Source of the DNA: CAYOKT01 sp964404605 | GTDB taxonomy: Bacteria > Electryoneota > Electryoneia > Electryoneales > Electryoneaceae | NCBI GenBank assembly: GCA_964404605.1 | Contig: CAYOKT010000001.1 | Coordinates: 1-64,000 of the forward strand | DNA length: 64,000 nt | Direction: 5' to 3' | Shown here: in pieces, positions 15,209-23,304 of the stretch | Layout of the letters: every line of letters begins with the position of its first letter | How positions within the stretch are numbered: the first letter of the stretch is position 1 | The notes under the pieces: model-generated | Told to the model about the DNA's origin: nothing | The model's database searches: none | Seen by the model: only the letters and a program-made list of their open reading frames with translations | Position numbers and translations under genes: made by a program

Positions 15209-16727
15209 TTCCACCGTACAGCGCCTGGTCGCGGCACTCTTCAGCGGTCTGCTGCTCTCCCTCGCGATTCCACCCCTTCCCTTCGGTTTTCTCGCCTGGT
15301 TCGGGTTCGTTCCCCTGCTTATTGCGCTGGAATCGACCCGGAAGTACGGGGAGGCCTTCCGCCTCGGTTTTTTGACGGGGTTCGTCTTCTACCTGGGGAC
15401 GATCTACTGGCTCGCCTGGAACTCCGGGGCGAACCTGCCGTTGCGCATCGTTTCCGTCATCGGCGCCGTCACCATTCTCTCGCTGTGCTTCGGCCTGATG
15501 ATCCTCGCCTACCGGGCGGTGGTGGCGGCCTTCGGGCGCGGCGCGCACCTCGCGTTTCCCTTTTTCCTCGCGGCGTATGAATGGCTATGGCATCTCGGCG
15601 AGCTGGCGTTTCCCTGGCCCCTGACGGCGTTGACCCAGGGGAACTATCTGCCCGTGCTTCAGCTCGCGTCCGTCGGCGGCACGCCGCTCATCGCGGCATG
15701 GGTCGCGGCGATCAACGGGATCCTTGTCTCGGGGCGGAACCGCCGCCGCACCGGTGTCGTGGTCGTATTATTGGTAGGACTGACCTTTCTCTTCGGGTCG
15801 ACGAGGGAACGGTACATCTACCGCCTCAGCGCGACGTCGCTCGCGCGGGTGGCCGTCGTCCAGGGGAACATCGACGCCGAGGAGAAGTGGGAGCGCGGAC
15901 CGGCGTACAGCCTGGACGTCTATTTCCCCCTGACCCGCGCCGTCACGGCGGACATGCCGGATCTCATCGTCTGGCCGGAGACCGCGGCGCCGGTCCTGCT
16001 TCAACGGGCGTGGCGATGGCGGCACTCGTTCCAGGCGTTCGTCGACAGCCTCGGGGTACCGCTGATCACCGGCGCACGACACTACGAAATGGAAGGGGAT
16101 CGCCGCGTTCCCCTCAACACCTGCTTCCTCGTCCGTCCGGGGGCGCGGGGAGTGATGGACCGGTACGCAAAAGTCCACCTGGTTCCCTTCGGGGAGCGGG
16201 TGCCGTTCCAGTGGCTGATCCCGTCCCTCGGCCGGCTGAACATGGGGCAGGCGGAGTTCAAGGCGGGTGAGGATCTCGTCGTTTGGTCCCTGCCGGTCGG
16301 CGACCGCCGGCTTCGCTTCGTTCCGCTCATCTGCTACGAGTCCATCTTCCCCGGCCTCGGACGTAGGGCGGTGGCGAAGGGGGCGGACGTTCTCGTCAAC
16401 CTGACCAATGACGGCTGGTATGACGGCACTTCCGAGCATATTCAGCACCTGATTCTGTCCCGGATCCGCTCGATTGAAACGGGGCGTTGCCTCGTGCGTG
16501 CGACGAATACCGGTATCTCGGCGATCATCGGGCCGTCGGGAAGAATCCTCCGTATGTTGCCCGACGGGGTTCGCGGCGGGTTGGTGGCGGAAGTCACCTC
16601 GCCGGTGGACACGTCGTTCCTGCGCTGGGGATGGCTCATCCCCTGGATTCTGCTCGTCTGCGCTCTGGCGACTCTCATCGCCGCGGTGGCCCGTCTCCGG
16701 CGGCGAAGAACGAATGGTGAAGGTTGA
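15198..16727 (+). CDS. lnt: Apolipoprotein N-acyltransferase
   Basis: 509 aa inner-membrane enzyme that adds the third acyl chain to lipoproteins in diderm bacteria. The N-terminal ~190 residues hold several hydrophobic helices. The nitrilase-like domain has the catalytic Glu in LIVWPETAAPV, Lys in YAKVHLVPFGERVPF, and Cys in PLICYESIFPGLG. VLVNLTNDGWYDGTSEHIQH and the last helix near the C-terminus are as expected. The ATG at 15198 overlaps the upstream gene; an earlier in-frame GTG at 15174 is less likely. Its presence implies an outer membrane with lipoproteins such as BamD just downstream. Confidence 0.96.
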   Translation: MKPDSTVQRLVAALFSGLLLSLAIPPLPFGFLAWFGFVPLLIALESTRKYGEAFRLGFLTGFVFYLGTIYWLAWNSGANLPLRIVSVIGAVTILSLCFGLMILAYRAVVAAFGRGAHLAFPFFLAAYEWLWHLGELAFPWPLTALTQGNYLPVLQLASVGGTPLIAAWVAAINGILVSGRNRRRTGVVVVLLVGLTFLFGSTRERYIYRLSATSLARVAVVQGNIDAEEKWERGPAYSLDVYFPLTRAVTADMPDLIVWPETAAPVLLQRAWRWRHSFQAFVDSLGVPLITGARHYEMEGDRRVPLNTCFLVRPGARGVMDRYAKVHLVPFGERVPFQWLIPSLGRLNMGQAEFKAGEDLVVWSLPVGDRRLRFVPLICYESIFPGLGRRAVAKGADVLVNLTNDGWYDGTSEHIQHLILSRIRSIETGRCLVRATNTGISAIIGPSGRILRMLPDGVRGGLVAEVTSPVDTSFLRWGWLIPWILLVCALATLIAAVARLRRRRTNGEG

Positions 16728-17185
16728 TGCGTCTCCCTGCACTTGCTGTCGCGATGCTGCTCTTCGTTTCGGCGCCGTCCCTGCCCGCGCCCGCCGGAGA
16801 ACCCGGGGGCGGAACAGCGGGGGAGGGGGGAGCCGCCCGCGCGGTCTCGTTCGCGGATGGCGACGTGCCGTTCCGCCTCGTGATGCCCGCCCGGCGGGAG
16901 ACCGGCGGGCCTCCGGGGCCGGCCGGCGCCGCCCGGTTGACCGGGGGACGGAAGGCCGGCGGACCGCGGCCGGCTTCCGGGTTGACCGCCGCCGCATACC
17001 TGCCTCTCGCGACTCCGCGCCCCTCCTGGCTGATGCTCGTGGGTGAAACCGGGAGAGACAAGGCGGATGGGGGGGTTGAACGTCACAAGCCGCGTTCGGC
17101 ATATTCGAAGCTGTTGCTCCCGATAGCCGTGACCCTCGCGGTCGGCGGCCTGACCTATGCCTTGTACACGGTACGCAGCCGATGA
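16727..17185 (+). CDS. Secreted or membrane-anchored protein of unknown function
   Basis: 152 aa, not recognised. ATG at 16727 overlaps the lnt stop (TGATG). The N-terminal ~24 residues look like a signal peptide (RLPALAVAMLLFVSAPSLPAPAG). The middle is low-complexity, rich in Gly, Pro, Ala and Arg. Near the C-terminus a basic KPRSAYSKLL is followed by a hydrophobic segment (LLLPIAVTLAVGGLTYALY) and ends TVRSR, compatible with a C-terminal membrane anchor. It overlaps bamD by four bases, so it is probably co-translated with envelope genes. No function is proposed. Confidence 0.6.
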   Translation: MRLPALAVAMLLFVSAPSLPAPAGEPGGGTAGEGGAARAVSFADGDVPFRLVMPARRETGGPPGPAGAARLTGGRKAGGPRPASGLTAAAYLPLATPRPSWLMLVGETGRDKADGGVERHKPRSAYSKLLLPIAVTLAVGGLTYALYTVRSR

Positions 17186-18027
17186 TCCGTTACAGACGAT
17201 ATTACCTGGCAGGATTCATCGCCGCGCTTTCCCTCGGGTTGTTGTTCGCCTCGGGTTGCGGCAAGGCGCGGAAGTGGGAGGACCTCTCCGCCGACGAAGC
17301 ATGGTTGAAGATCACGAAACTCTTCGACCGGGGCCGGTATCTCGATGCGTCCGACCGGCTTGAGATCTTCCTGATCAACCATGCCGGCTCCGCGATGGCG
17401 GATTCGGCGCAGTATCTCCTCGGCGAGTGCCATTTCAAGATGAAAGAGTACATCGTCGCCGCCAGCGAGTACGAAAAGACGGTGCGGCAATACCCCCAGA
17501 GTCCGGTCCGCGAGCAGGCACAGTATAAGATCGGGCTTAGCTACTTTCGCCTCTCGCCGAAATCCTCCCTCGACCAGGAATACACCAGCAAGGCGATGGA
17601 CGCCTTCCAGGAGTTCATCGAGGAGTTCCCCGCCTCCGACCTGGCGAAGGAAGCGACACGGATGATCGGGGTGTGCCGCGAGAAGCTGGCGAAAAAGGAG
17701 TATGACAACGGCCGTCTCTACCACAAGATGAAGGAGTACAACGCGGCGAGGGTGTACTACGACTCCGTGCTCGACGACTACTACGATACCTCCTACGCGC
17801 CGCTGGCGTTGTACTACAAGGCGCTCTCCTTCGAGGGTTCTCATGATGACCAGGCGGCCCTGGAGGCGTTTTCCCTGTTTCTCGAACGGTTCCCGGAACA
17901 CAGTTATACCAACCGCGCCCTGTTCGGTTTGAACCGGGTCCGCGAACGCCTGCTCAGGCGCGGCGGGGCCGGGAGCGAGGGGAAGACCGGGGAAGGCGGA
18001 AAGGCGGCGTCCACGGAGGGGCCGTGA
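17182..18027 (+). CDS. bamD: Outer membrane protein assembly factor BamD-like lipoprotein
   Basis: 281 aa. The signal peptide ends in a lipobox ASGC with the lipidated Cys at residue 26. The rest is a series of TPR-like helical pairs: KLFDRGRYLDASDRLEIFL, AQYLLGECHFKMKEYIVAASEY, QYKIGLSYFRLSPKSSLDQ and YYKALSFEGSHDDQAALEAF. BamD is part of the BAM complex that folds beta-barrels into the outer membrane. The NHAGSAMADSAQYLLGEC and SPKSSLDQEYTSKAMDAF segments are close to BamD. Other periplasmic TPR lipoproteins (CpoB-like) are a less likely alternative. It overlaps nadD by four bases. Confidence 0.85.
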   Translation: MIRYRRYYLAGFIAALSLGLLFASGCGKARKWEDLSADEAWLKITKLFDRGRYLDASDRLEIFLINHAGSAMADSAQYLLGECHFKMKEYIVAASEYEKTVRQYPQSPVREQAQYKIGLSYFRLSPKSSLDQEYTSKAMDAFQEFIEEFPASDLAKEATRMIGVCREKLAKKEYDNGRLYHKMKEYNAARVYYDSVLDDYYDTSYAPLALYYKALSFEGSHDDQAALEAFSLFLERFPEHSYTNRALFGLNRVRERLLRRGGAGSEGKTGEGGKAASTEGP

Positions 18028-18665
18028 CCCCCGCACCCGAAAGCGATCCACCCCACGATCCCGCCGAAGGGCGGGAAATCGGCCTGTTCGGCGGCAGTTT
18101 CGATCCCCCCACGAACGCACACCTCTTCGCGGCGGAGTACGCCCGGGCGGCCCTCTCCCTGGACGAGGTGTGGCTGGTCCTCGCGAGGCAGAATCCCCTG
18201 AAGGCGGGGAGGACCTTCACGCCGCCGGAGATCCGGCGCGAGATGCTCGCCGCGGCGCTGGAGGGGCATGACCGGTTGCGGCTGGAGGGGTGCGAACTGG
18301 ACCGGCCCGGCCCCTCGTACACCTATGACACCGTCGTCCATCTCCGGCGGCTGCATCCGGGGGTCCGCTTCCTGCTCCTCCTCGGCATGGATGCGGTTCT
18401 CACGCTGCCCCGGTGGTACCGGGCGGAGGAGCTGCGGGAACTCGTCGAGATCGTCGTACTCACCCGGCCCGGTGTAGAGCTGTCCCGGCTGGACCGCTCC
18501 TGGTTGGAAAAGGTCCGCCTGCTGGACATGCCGCTGCAGGAATCCTCCTCGACGGAAGTGCGCCGCCGGGTGCGGGCGGGGTTGCCTGTCACCGGTCTCG
18601 TCCCGCCGGGCGTGGCGGCGATCATCGACCGCGAGAAGCTCTACCGGTCCGGTCCGGGAGGGTAG
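18024..18665 (+). CDS. nadD: Nicotinate-nucleotide adenylyltransferase
   Basis: 213 aa. It converts nicotinate mononucleotide and ATP to deamido-NAD in NAD synthesis. GTG start overlapping bamD. The nucleotidyltransferase motif is GLFGGSFDPPTNAHLFAAE, with TNAH where HxGH or TxGH is usual. Further motifs are RQNPLKAGRTFTPPE, SYTYDTVVHLRRLHPG, LLGMDAVLTLPRWYRAEEL and the C-terminal SSSTEVRRRVRAGLPVTGLVP. About 20 residues precede the fold. It is the last gene of the envelope/NAD block and is followed by an intrinsic terminator. Confidence 0.95.
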   Translation: MTPAPESDPPHDPAEGREIGLFGGSFDPPTNAHLFAAEYARAALSLDEVWLVLARQNPLKAGRTFTPPEIRREMLAAALEGHDRLRLEGCELDRPGPSYTYDTVVHLRRLHPGVRFLLLLGMDAVLTLPRWYRAEELRELVEIVVLTRPGVELSRLDRSWLEKVRLLDMPLQESSSTEVRRRVRAGLPVTGLVPPGVAAIIDREKLYRSGPGG

Positions 18666-18669
18666 CCCG

Positions 18670-18696
18670 CCGGGAGCGTCGCTTCACCCGGTTTTT
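18670..18696 (+). terminator. Intrinsic terminator after nadD
   Basis: CCGGG at 18670-18674 pairs with CCCGG at 18687-18691, directly followed by TTTTT. It separates the housekeeping block from the flagellar cluster. Confidence 0.6.
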
Positions 18697-18856
18697 CTTC
18701 ATCATTCCTTCAGTTTTCTCTCACCGTGCCCGGGAAAATTTCCTCACTTCTCCGCGAAGTTCTCAGCGGCAACCCTTGCCGTTCACCGGGTGGAAGTTTC
18801 CCGCCTTATCCGGGGCAATTCCCTGTAAATCATGGAGTATGCTTCGATGTGACCCT

Positions 18857-18872
18857 TGGCACACGGGTTGCA
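18857..18872 (+). promoter_or_regulatory. sigma-54 promoter of the flgB operon
   Basis: TGGCACACGGGTTGCA matches the -24/-12 consensus TGGCACR-N4-TTGCW at every defined position. Predicted transcription start near 18884, about 20 nt before the flgB ATG. The 238 bases between nadD and flgB otherwise hold only the terminator and AT-richer upstream sequence where an activator could bind. Confidence 0.9.
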
Positions 18873-18903
18873 CATCGTCGGTTGACACAAACCGGGTTTT
18901 TGC

Positions 18904-19317
18904 ATGCTGCGTGAAATCCTCTACCTGAACACGAACATGCCGATCCTCAAGCATGGGCTGGATGCTCAAGCAGCCCGGCACCGGGCGATCGCGTCCAACA
19001 TCGCCAATGTCGAATCCCCCGGCTATGTCCCCCTGCGGGTGGAGTTCGAGGAGCAGCTCAAACTGGCGCTCGGGGAACATGGCGAACGGCTGACCTCGAC
19101 GGATCCGAAACACATGCCCCTGAAACGGGACCCGCGGATGGTGCGGCACCAGGTGGTGGAGGCGCCCAGTGCCGAGCGGTCGACCGGAAAGAACGCCGTC
19201 AACATCGACCTCGAGATGGCGAAGCTCGCGACCAACCAGATCCACTATCGAACGACGGCCCGCGCGGCAAGAGAACTGTTCAGCAAGATGCGCAGCATCG
19301 CGAAGGGTGTACGTTAG
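18904..19317 (+). CDS. flgB: Flagellar proximal rod protein FlgB
   Basis: 137 aa rod subunit next to the MS-ring, exported by the flagellar secretion system. Conserved N-terminus MPILKHGLDAQAARHRAIASNIANVESPGY and C-terminal heptad helix DLEMAKLATNQIHYRTTARAARELFSKM. Starting at 18904 aligns with the family, which usually has about ten residues before the helix. There is no obvious Shine-Dalgarno in the ~20-nt leader, so initiation may be weak or leader-independent. It is the first gene downstream of a sigma-54 box and is followed by flgC after 11 bp. Confidence 0.96.
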   Translation: MLREILYLNTNMPILKHGLDAQAARHRAIASNIANVESPGYVPLRVEFEEQLKLALGEHGERLTSTDPKHMPLKRDPRMVRHQVVEAPSAERSTGKNAVNIDLEMAKLATNQIHYRTTARAARELFSKMRSIAKGVR

Positions 19318-19328
19318 CGAGGTGCAGG

Positions 19329-19829
19329 ATGAACATTCGCGGAATCTTCTCCTCGATCGACATCAGCGCCAGCGGTCTCTCCGCCCAGCGCAAGCGGATG
19401 AACGCGATCGCGGAGAACATCGCCAATGTGAACACCACCAGGACGCCCGAGGGCGGACCCTACCGGCGGCGCATTCCGTACTTCACGGAGGATCGGAAAG
19501 GGGTCGATGTCTTTCGCACCAAGTATGACCCGGGGCGGAAGCTCGGACTCGACTACACCAGCAGGAAACACCTGACCCCCTTCGAACAGCAGTTCGTGGA
19601 GAACCGCTATTCCGGCGTCAACTATCACGAGACCCGTGATGACACGACGCCGGAATACGTCTATGACCCCGGCCACCCGGACGCGAACGAGTACGGGTAC
19701 GTGGCCAAGCCGAAGATCAACATCATCACCGAAATGGTCGAGATGATCGCGGCGACCCGGAACTACGAGGCGAACGTGTCCGCGATCGACGCCGCGAAGG
19801 GAATGGCGAAACGGGCGATGGAGATCTGA
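19329..19829 (+). CDS. flgC: Flagellar proximal rod protein FlgC
   Basis: 166 aa rod subunit. N-terminal SSIDISASGLSAQRKRMNAIAENIANVNTT and C-terminal NIITEMVEMIAATRNYEANVSAIDAAKGMAKRAMEI are diagnostic. The central region DDTTPEYVYDPGHPDANEYGYVAKP has the usual PxHPxAxxxGYV motif. It is longer than E. coli FlgC (134 aa) because of an insertion in the middle. Flanked by flgB and by an unknown gene where fliE would normally follow directly. Confidence 0.96.
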   Translation: MNIRGIFSSIDISASGLSAQRKRMNAIAENIANVNTTRTPEGGPYRRRIPYFTEDRKGVDVFRTKYDPGRKLGLDYTSRKHLTPFEQQFVENRYSGVNYHETRDDTTPEYVYDPGHPDANEYGYVAKPKINIITEMVEMIAATRNYEANVSAIDAAKGMAKRAMEI

Positions 19830-19884
19830 TCGAGATGCGAAACGAACCGGCCATGATGCGCGTGCGACAACAGGGGGCCGACCG

Positions 19885-20298
19885 GTGAAAGTGGACCCGC
19901 GCCTGGAACGGTTGCAGGCGCTGATCGAGCAGAAACGCGCGCTCCATGCCGGCACCGGCGACTCCCGCCGGGCGGTGGGCAGTTCCGGCAATCCCCGGTT
20001 CGCCGCCGCGGCCGAGAGAGCCCGTGAGGCGATGATCCGCCGCGGGCTGAATGTCCCCCGGCGGCAGGCGTATCCCCTGCCCGGTGAGGGAACGGCGGGG
20101 CGCACGCATTCCCTCGTCCGCGTCGGCAAGGGTGAGGGAGTGACAGGTCCGGCGGCCCCCTCGGGGCTGCCGGTTGTGACGGCGTCCGCCGCGGGCTTGT
20201 CGAGGCGTTCCGTCGGGGTTAACATGCAGAGTGGACCACTGCCGCCGAAAGGGTCGGGGCAATCCCACCTGGGGCGTTATATCGACTTGTATGCTTAG
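19885..20298 (+). CDS. Unknown protein between flgC and fliE
   Basis: 137 aa from a GTG start, not recognised. It is basic and low in hydrophobic residues, with a short N-terminal helix (RLERLQALIEQKRALHAG), an AAAERAREAMIRRGLNVP segment, a Pro/Gly-rich middle and the C-terminus SHLGRYIDLYA. No signal peptide or membrane segment, so it is cytoplasmic or a flagellar-system export substrate. It sits 55 bp after flgC and 32 bp before fliE, where flgB-flgC-fliE are normally contiguous. The hydrophobic G-x-YID-x-x-A ending loosely recalls the C-terminus of FliK here (NTVDYIG). A role in rod assembly is only suggested by location. Confidence 0.7.
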   Translation: MKVDPRLERLQALIEQKRALHAGTGDSRRAVGSSGNPRFAAAAERAREAMIRRGLNVPRRQAYPLPGEGTAGRTHSLVRVGKGEGVTGPAAPSGLPVVTASAAGLSRRSVGVNMQSGPLPPKGSGQSHLGRYIDLYA

Positions 20299-20330
20299 GA
20301 ATACCATAGAGTTGAACGTTGGGAGGGGGC

Positions 20331-20642
20331 ATGGCTGAAATCCCCAGTGTTGGACCGCTGCGCGGGAAGTTTCCGCAGGAGATTCCCCGCGAGGGCGAGA
20401 AGGCCGGAAAACCGGAGGGTGCGGCCGGATTCCAGGAAACGCTGAAGGGTCTTGTTCAGGACGTTGACCGGATGCAGAAGACCGCCGCGGAATCCACGCA
20501 ACGGCTGCTCACCGGCCAGATCGAGGATGTCCACCAGGTGATGGTCGCCATGGAGGAGGCGCAGACCTCGTTCCAGTTGATGATGGAGATCCGGAACAAG
20601 ATCGTGGATGCGTACAAGGAAGTCATGAGAATGCAGGTCTGA
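20331..20642 (+). CDS. fliE: Flagellar hook-basal body complex protein FliE
   Basis: 103 aa adaptor between the MS-ring and the rod. The ATG at 20331 has a GGGAGGGGG ribosome site; a TTG four codons upstream is not preferred. The helical C-terminal half has GFQETLKGLVQDVDRMQKTAAESTQRLLTGQIEDVHQVMVAMEEAQTSFQLMMEIRNKIVDAYKEVMRMQV split over the usual FliE pattern, ending in the family-typical RNKIVDAYKEVMRMQ. fliF starts four bases after the stop. Confidence 0.95.
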   Translation: MAEIPSVGPLRGKFPQEIPREGEKAGKPEGAAGFQETLKGLVQDVDRMQKTAAESTQRLLTGQIEDVHQVMVAMEEAQTSFQLMMEIRNKIVDAYKEVMRMQV

Positions 20643-20646
20643 TGCC

Positions 20647-22260
20647 ATGGCCGGATTGCTGACAGAGGTGGGCGAGCAGTTCAGCACGGTTTTCAAGCGC
20701 TTCACCTTCGGGCAGAAGCTGACGATCATCCTCGTTCTGCTGATCGCCGCGGGAGGGATCTTCGGGATCGTGAACTGGGCGAGCCGCCCGGATTTCGTCC
20801 CTCTGTTCTCCAACCTTCCGCCCGAAGATGCGGGCAAGATCGTCGACTGGCTGTCCGAGAACAAGATCCCCTACAAGCTGGAACAGGGGGGAGGCCGGAT
20901 TCTCGTGCCGCGGGAGGTGGTCTACAATTCCCGCATACGCCTTGCGGAGGAGGGGCTTCCAAGCCAGCGCGCCAAGGGGTACGAGATCTTCGATGAGACG
21001 AACCTCGGGATGAGCGAATTCGTCCAGAAGATCAACTTCCGCCGGGCGTTGGAGGGGGAGCTGGCGCGGACGATCATGGACCTGGACGAGGTCGATGAGG
21101 CCCGTGTCCATATCGTGATCCCCGAGCCCGCCCTGTTCCGCGAGAAGGAGAACCCGGCGACGGCGTCCGTGGTCTTGAAGCTGCGCGGAAGCCTGAACAG
21201 CCAGCAGGTCGCCGGGGTGTCCCACCTGATCTCTTCGGCGGTGGAGGGGCTCGACACGGAGAACGTGACCATCATCGACACCCGGGGCAACATCCTCTCG
21301 GATTACCGGGATCGCGAACCCCTGATGGCCCTCTCCGCCACCCAGATCCAGCTCAAGGAATCGGTGGAGAAGAGCCTGACGGAAAAAGTCGAGACGATGC
21401 TCTCCAGGTTGTTGGGCCCCACGAAGTCCATCGTGCGGGTCTCCGTGGACCTCGACTTCACCCACAGCGAAGTGACCAGTGAGCAGTACGATCCCGAGTT
21501 GACCGCCATTCGCAGCGAAGAGAGCATCGAACGGCAGGATAACACCGTCGACCAGAACCAGGTCAACCCCGTCGATCCCACCCAGCCTCCCCTCGGGAGC
21601 ACCAAGACCACCACCGAGACGAACAACATCACCAATTACGAAGTCAGCAAGACCATCACCCGGACCACCTCCCAGACGGGAGGGATCAAGCGCATCTCCG
21701 CCGCGGTGATGGTGGATGGGGTCTACGAGACGGTCACGAGTCCGGAGGGGGAGACCACGCAGGAGTACCGTCCCCGTTCCCCGGAGGAGATGAATAAGAT
21801 CACCGAAGCCGTCCGCAGCGCCATCGGCTACGATGACCGGCGCGGGGATCAGCTCAGTGTGATCAACATCGCCTTCCAGACGCCGCCTCCCGAGATGCCG
21901 CCGAGCGGCCTGATGCCGTTCATCGGCCGGAATTGGCAGCAGATTCTGCAGAACCTGCTCCTCGCGGCGGCGATCATCGGCGGCCTGTTCTACCTGCGGA
22001 TTCTGTTGCAGCGGTCCTCGGAAGCGGCCCGCGTGATGATGGAGCGCCGCATGGCCGCGCTGCCGGGCCGCCCGGTGGGAGCGCTCCCCGGGGCCGTGGG
22101 CGAGGGGGGTGAGCCGCTCGCGTTGCCGGACATTGACAGCGAGCTGCCGCCCGAGGTCGTAGAGGCGCAGCAGCTTCAGCAGCAGATTATCGAGTTCGTG
22201 TCCGAGAAGCCCGAGACCGCAGCCAGGTTGCTGAAATCCTGGCTGGTCACGAGTGAATAG
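20647..22260 (+). CDS. fliF: Flagellar MS-ring protein FliF
   Basis: 537 aa membrane protein that forms the MS-ring, the base of the flagellum. N-terminal membrane helix (about 25-45: KLTIILVLLIAAGGIFGIV), the ring-building motifs SNLPPEDAGKIVDWL, IPYKLEQGGGRILVP and SEFVQKINFRRALEGELARTI, DEARVHIVIPEPALF, a long Gln/Thr-rich loop (NNITNYEVSKTITRT), a second helix near 435-455, and a C-terminal FliG-binding tail. The length is close to the family norm. Its stop overlaps the first possible start of fliG. Confidence 0.97.
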   Translation: MAGLLTEVGEQFSTVFKRFTFGQKLTIILVLLIAAGGIFGIVNWASRPDFVPLFSNLPPEDAGKIVDWLSENKIPYKLEQGGGRILVPREVVYNSRIRLAEEGLPSQRAKGYEIFDETNLGMSEFVQKINFRRALEGELARTIMDLDEVDEARVHIVIPEPALFREKENPATASVVLKLRGSLNSQQVAGVSHLISSAVEGLDTENVTIIDTRGNILSDYRDREPLMALSATQIQLKESVEKSLTEKVETMLSRLLGPTKSIVRVSVDLDFTHSEVTSEQYDPELTAIRSEESIERQDNTVDQNQVNPVDPTQPPLGSTKTTTETNNITNYEVSKTITRTTSQTGGIKRISAAVMVDGVYETVTSPEGETTQEYRPRSPEEMNKITEAVRSAIGYDDRRGDQLSVINIAFQTPPPEMPPSGLMPFIGRNWQQILQNLLLAAAIIGGLFYLRILLQRSSEAARVMMERRMAALPGRPVGALPGAVGEGGEPLALPDIDSELPPEVVEAQQLQQQIIEFVSEKPETAARLLKSWLVTSE

Positions 22261-22270
22261 GGAGGCTGCC

Positions 22271-23281
22271 GTGGCGGACAAGAAAGGGCAGGAGCCCCTC
22301 AGCGGGTTGAAAAAGGCGGCGATCTTCATGGTCGCGGTCGGCGCGGAGGCCTCCTCGAAGGTGTACCAGCATCTCAGTGAGAACGAGGTCGAGAAGCTGA
22401 CCGCCGAGATCGCGCGCCTTGAGAGCATACCGAGCAGCGTGCTCGAGCAGGTCAACCGCGAGTTTCACGAGATGGTGCTCGCCCAGCAGTACATCGCGGC
22501 GGGCGGTCTCTCCTATGCCCAGGAGGTGCTCGAGTCGGCCCTCGGCCCCGACAAGGCGCTCGACATCGTGAAGCGCGTCCAGATGGCGCTGCAGGTCAAG
22601 GGTTTCAATGTTCTGCAGAACGTGGACACCAACCAGTTGCTCGCCTTCCTGCAGAAGGAGCACCCCCAGACCATCGCGCTCGTCCTCACCCAGCTCAACC
22701 CGGTGCAGGCGGCGAACATCCTGACGGAGCTCTCGCCCGCCTACCAGGTGGACGTGATGTACCGCCTGTCGAGGATGGAGCGGGTGAGCCCGGAGACCAT
22801 CACCGCGGTCGAGCGGGTCCTCGAGAGCCGGATCGACTTCAACGCCGGCGCTTCGCAGCTCGGCGGGGTGAAGCAGGCAGCCGATGTGTTGAACCTCGTC
22901 GGCCAGCGCTTCGAGAAGAACATCCTGGCGGGGATCGCGAAGGAGGATCCGGACCTCGCCAGCGAGATCAAGAACCTGATGTTCGTCTTCGAAGACATCA
23001 TCAACCTGGATGATCGGTCCATTCAGAAGGTGCTCCGCGAGGTGGACAACAAGGAGCTCGCGATGGCCCTGAAGGCCTCCAGCGAGGAGCTCAAGGCGAA
23101 GGTCCTCTCGAACATGTCCCGCCGCGCGGCGGAGATGATCGAGGAAGAGTTGCAATACATGGGTCCGGTGCGGCTGCGTGAGGTGGAAGAGATCCAGCAG
23201 CGCATCATCGACATCATCCGTCGCCTCGAGGAAGAAGGCCAGATCGTGATCGCGCACGGGACGGAAGAGCAGATGATCTAA
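22271..23281 (+). CDS. fliG: Flagellar motor switch protein FliG
   Basis: 336 aa, C-ring protein that binds FliF and interacts with the stator. The GTG at 22271 has a GGGAGG site; the frame is open from GTG 22253 but that start lies inside fliF. Domain pattern: N-terminal LSGLKKAAIFMVAVGAEASS, middle EHPQTIALVLTQLNPVQAANIL with the EHPQ motif, C-terminal torque region MFVFEDIINLDDRSIQKVLREVDNKELAMALK and SRRAAEMIEEELQYMGPVRLREVEE, which carry the conserved charged residues. Complete and standard. Confidence 0.97.
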   Translation: MADKKGQEPLSGLKKAAIFMVAVGAEASSKVYQHLSENEVEKLTAEIARLESIPSSVLEQVNREFHEMVLAQQYIAAGGLSYAQEVLESALGPDKALDIVKRVQMALQVKGFNVLQNVDTNQLLAFLQKEHPQTIALVLTQLNPVQAANILTELSPAYQVDVMYRLSRMERVSPETITAVERVLESRIDFNAGASQLGGVKQAADVLNLVGQRFEKNILAGIAKEDPDLASEIKNLMFVFEDIINLDDRSIQKVLREVDNKELAMALKASSEELKAKVLSNMSRRAAEMIEEELQYMGPVRLREVEEIQQRIIDIIRRLEEEGQIVIAHGTEEQMI

Positions 23282-23304
23282 CGGTTTCGGAACGGGGTTG
23301 CCCC

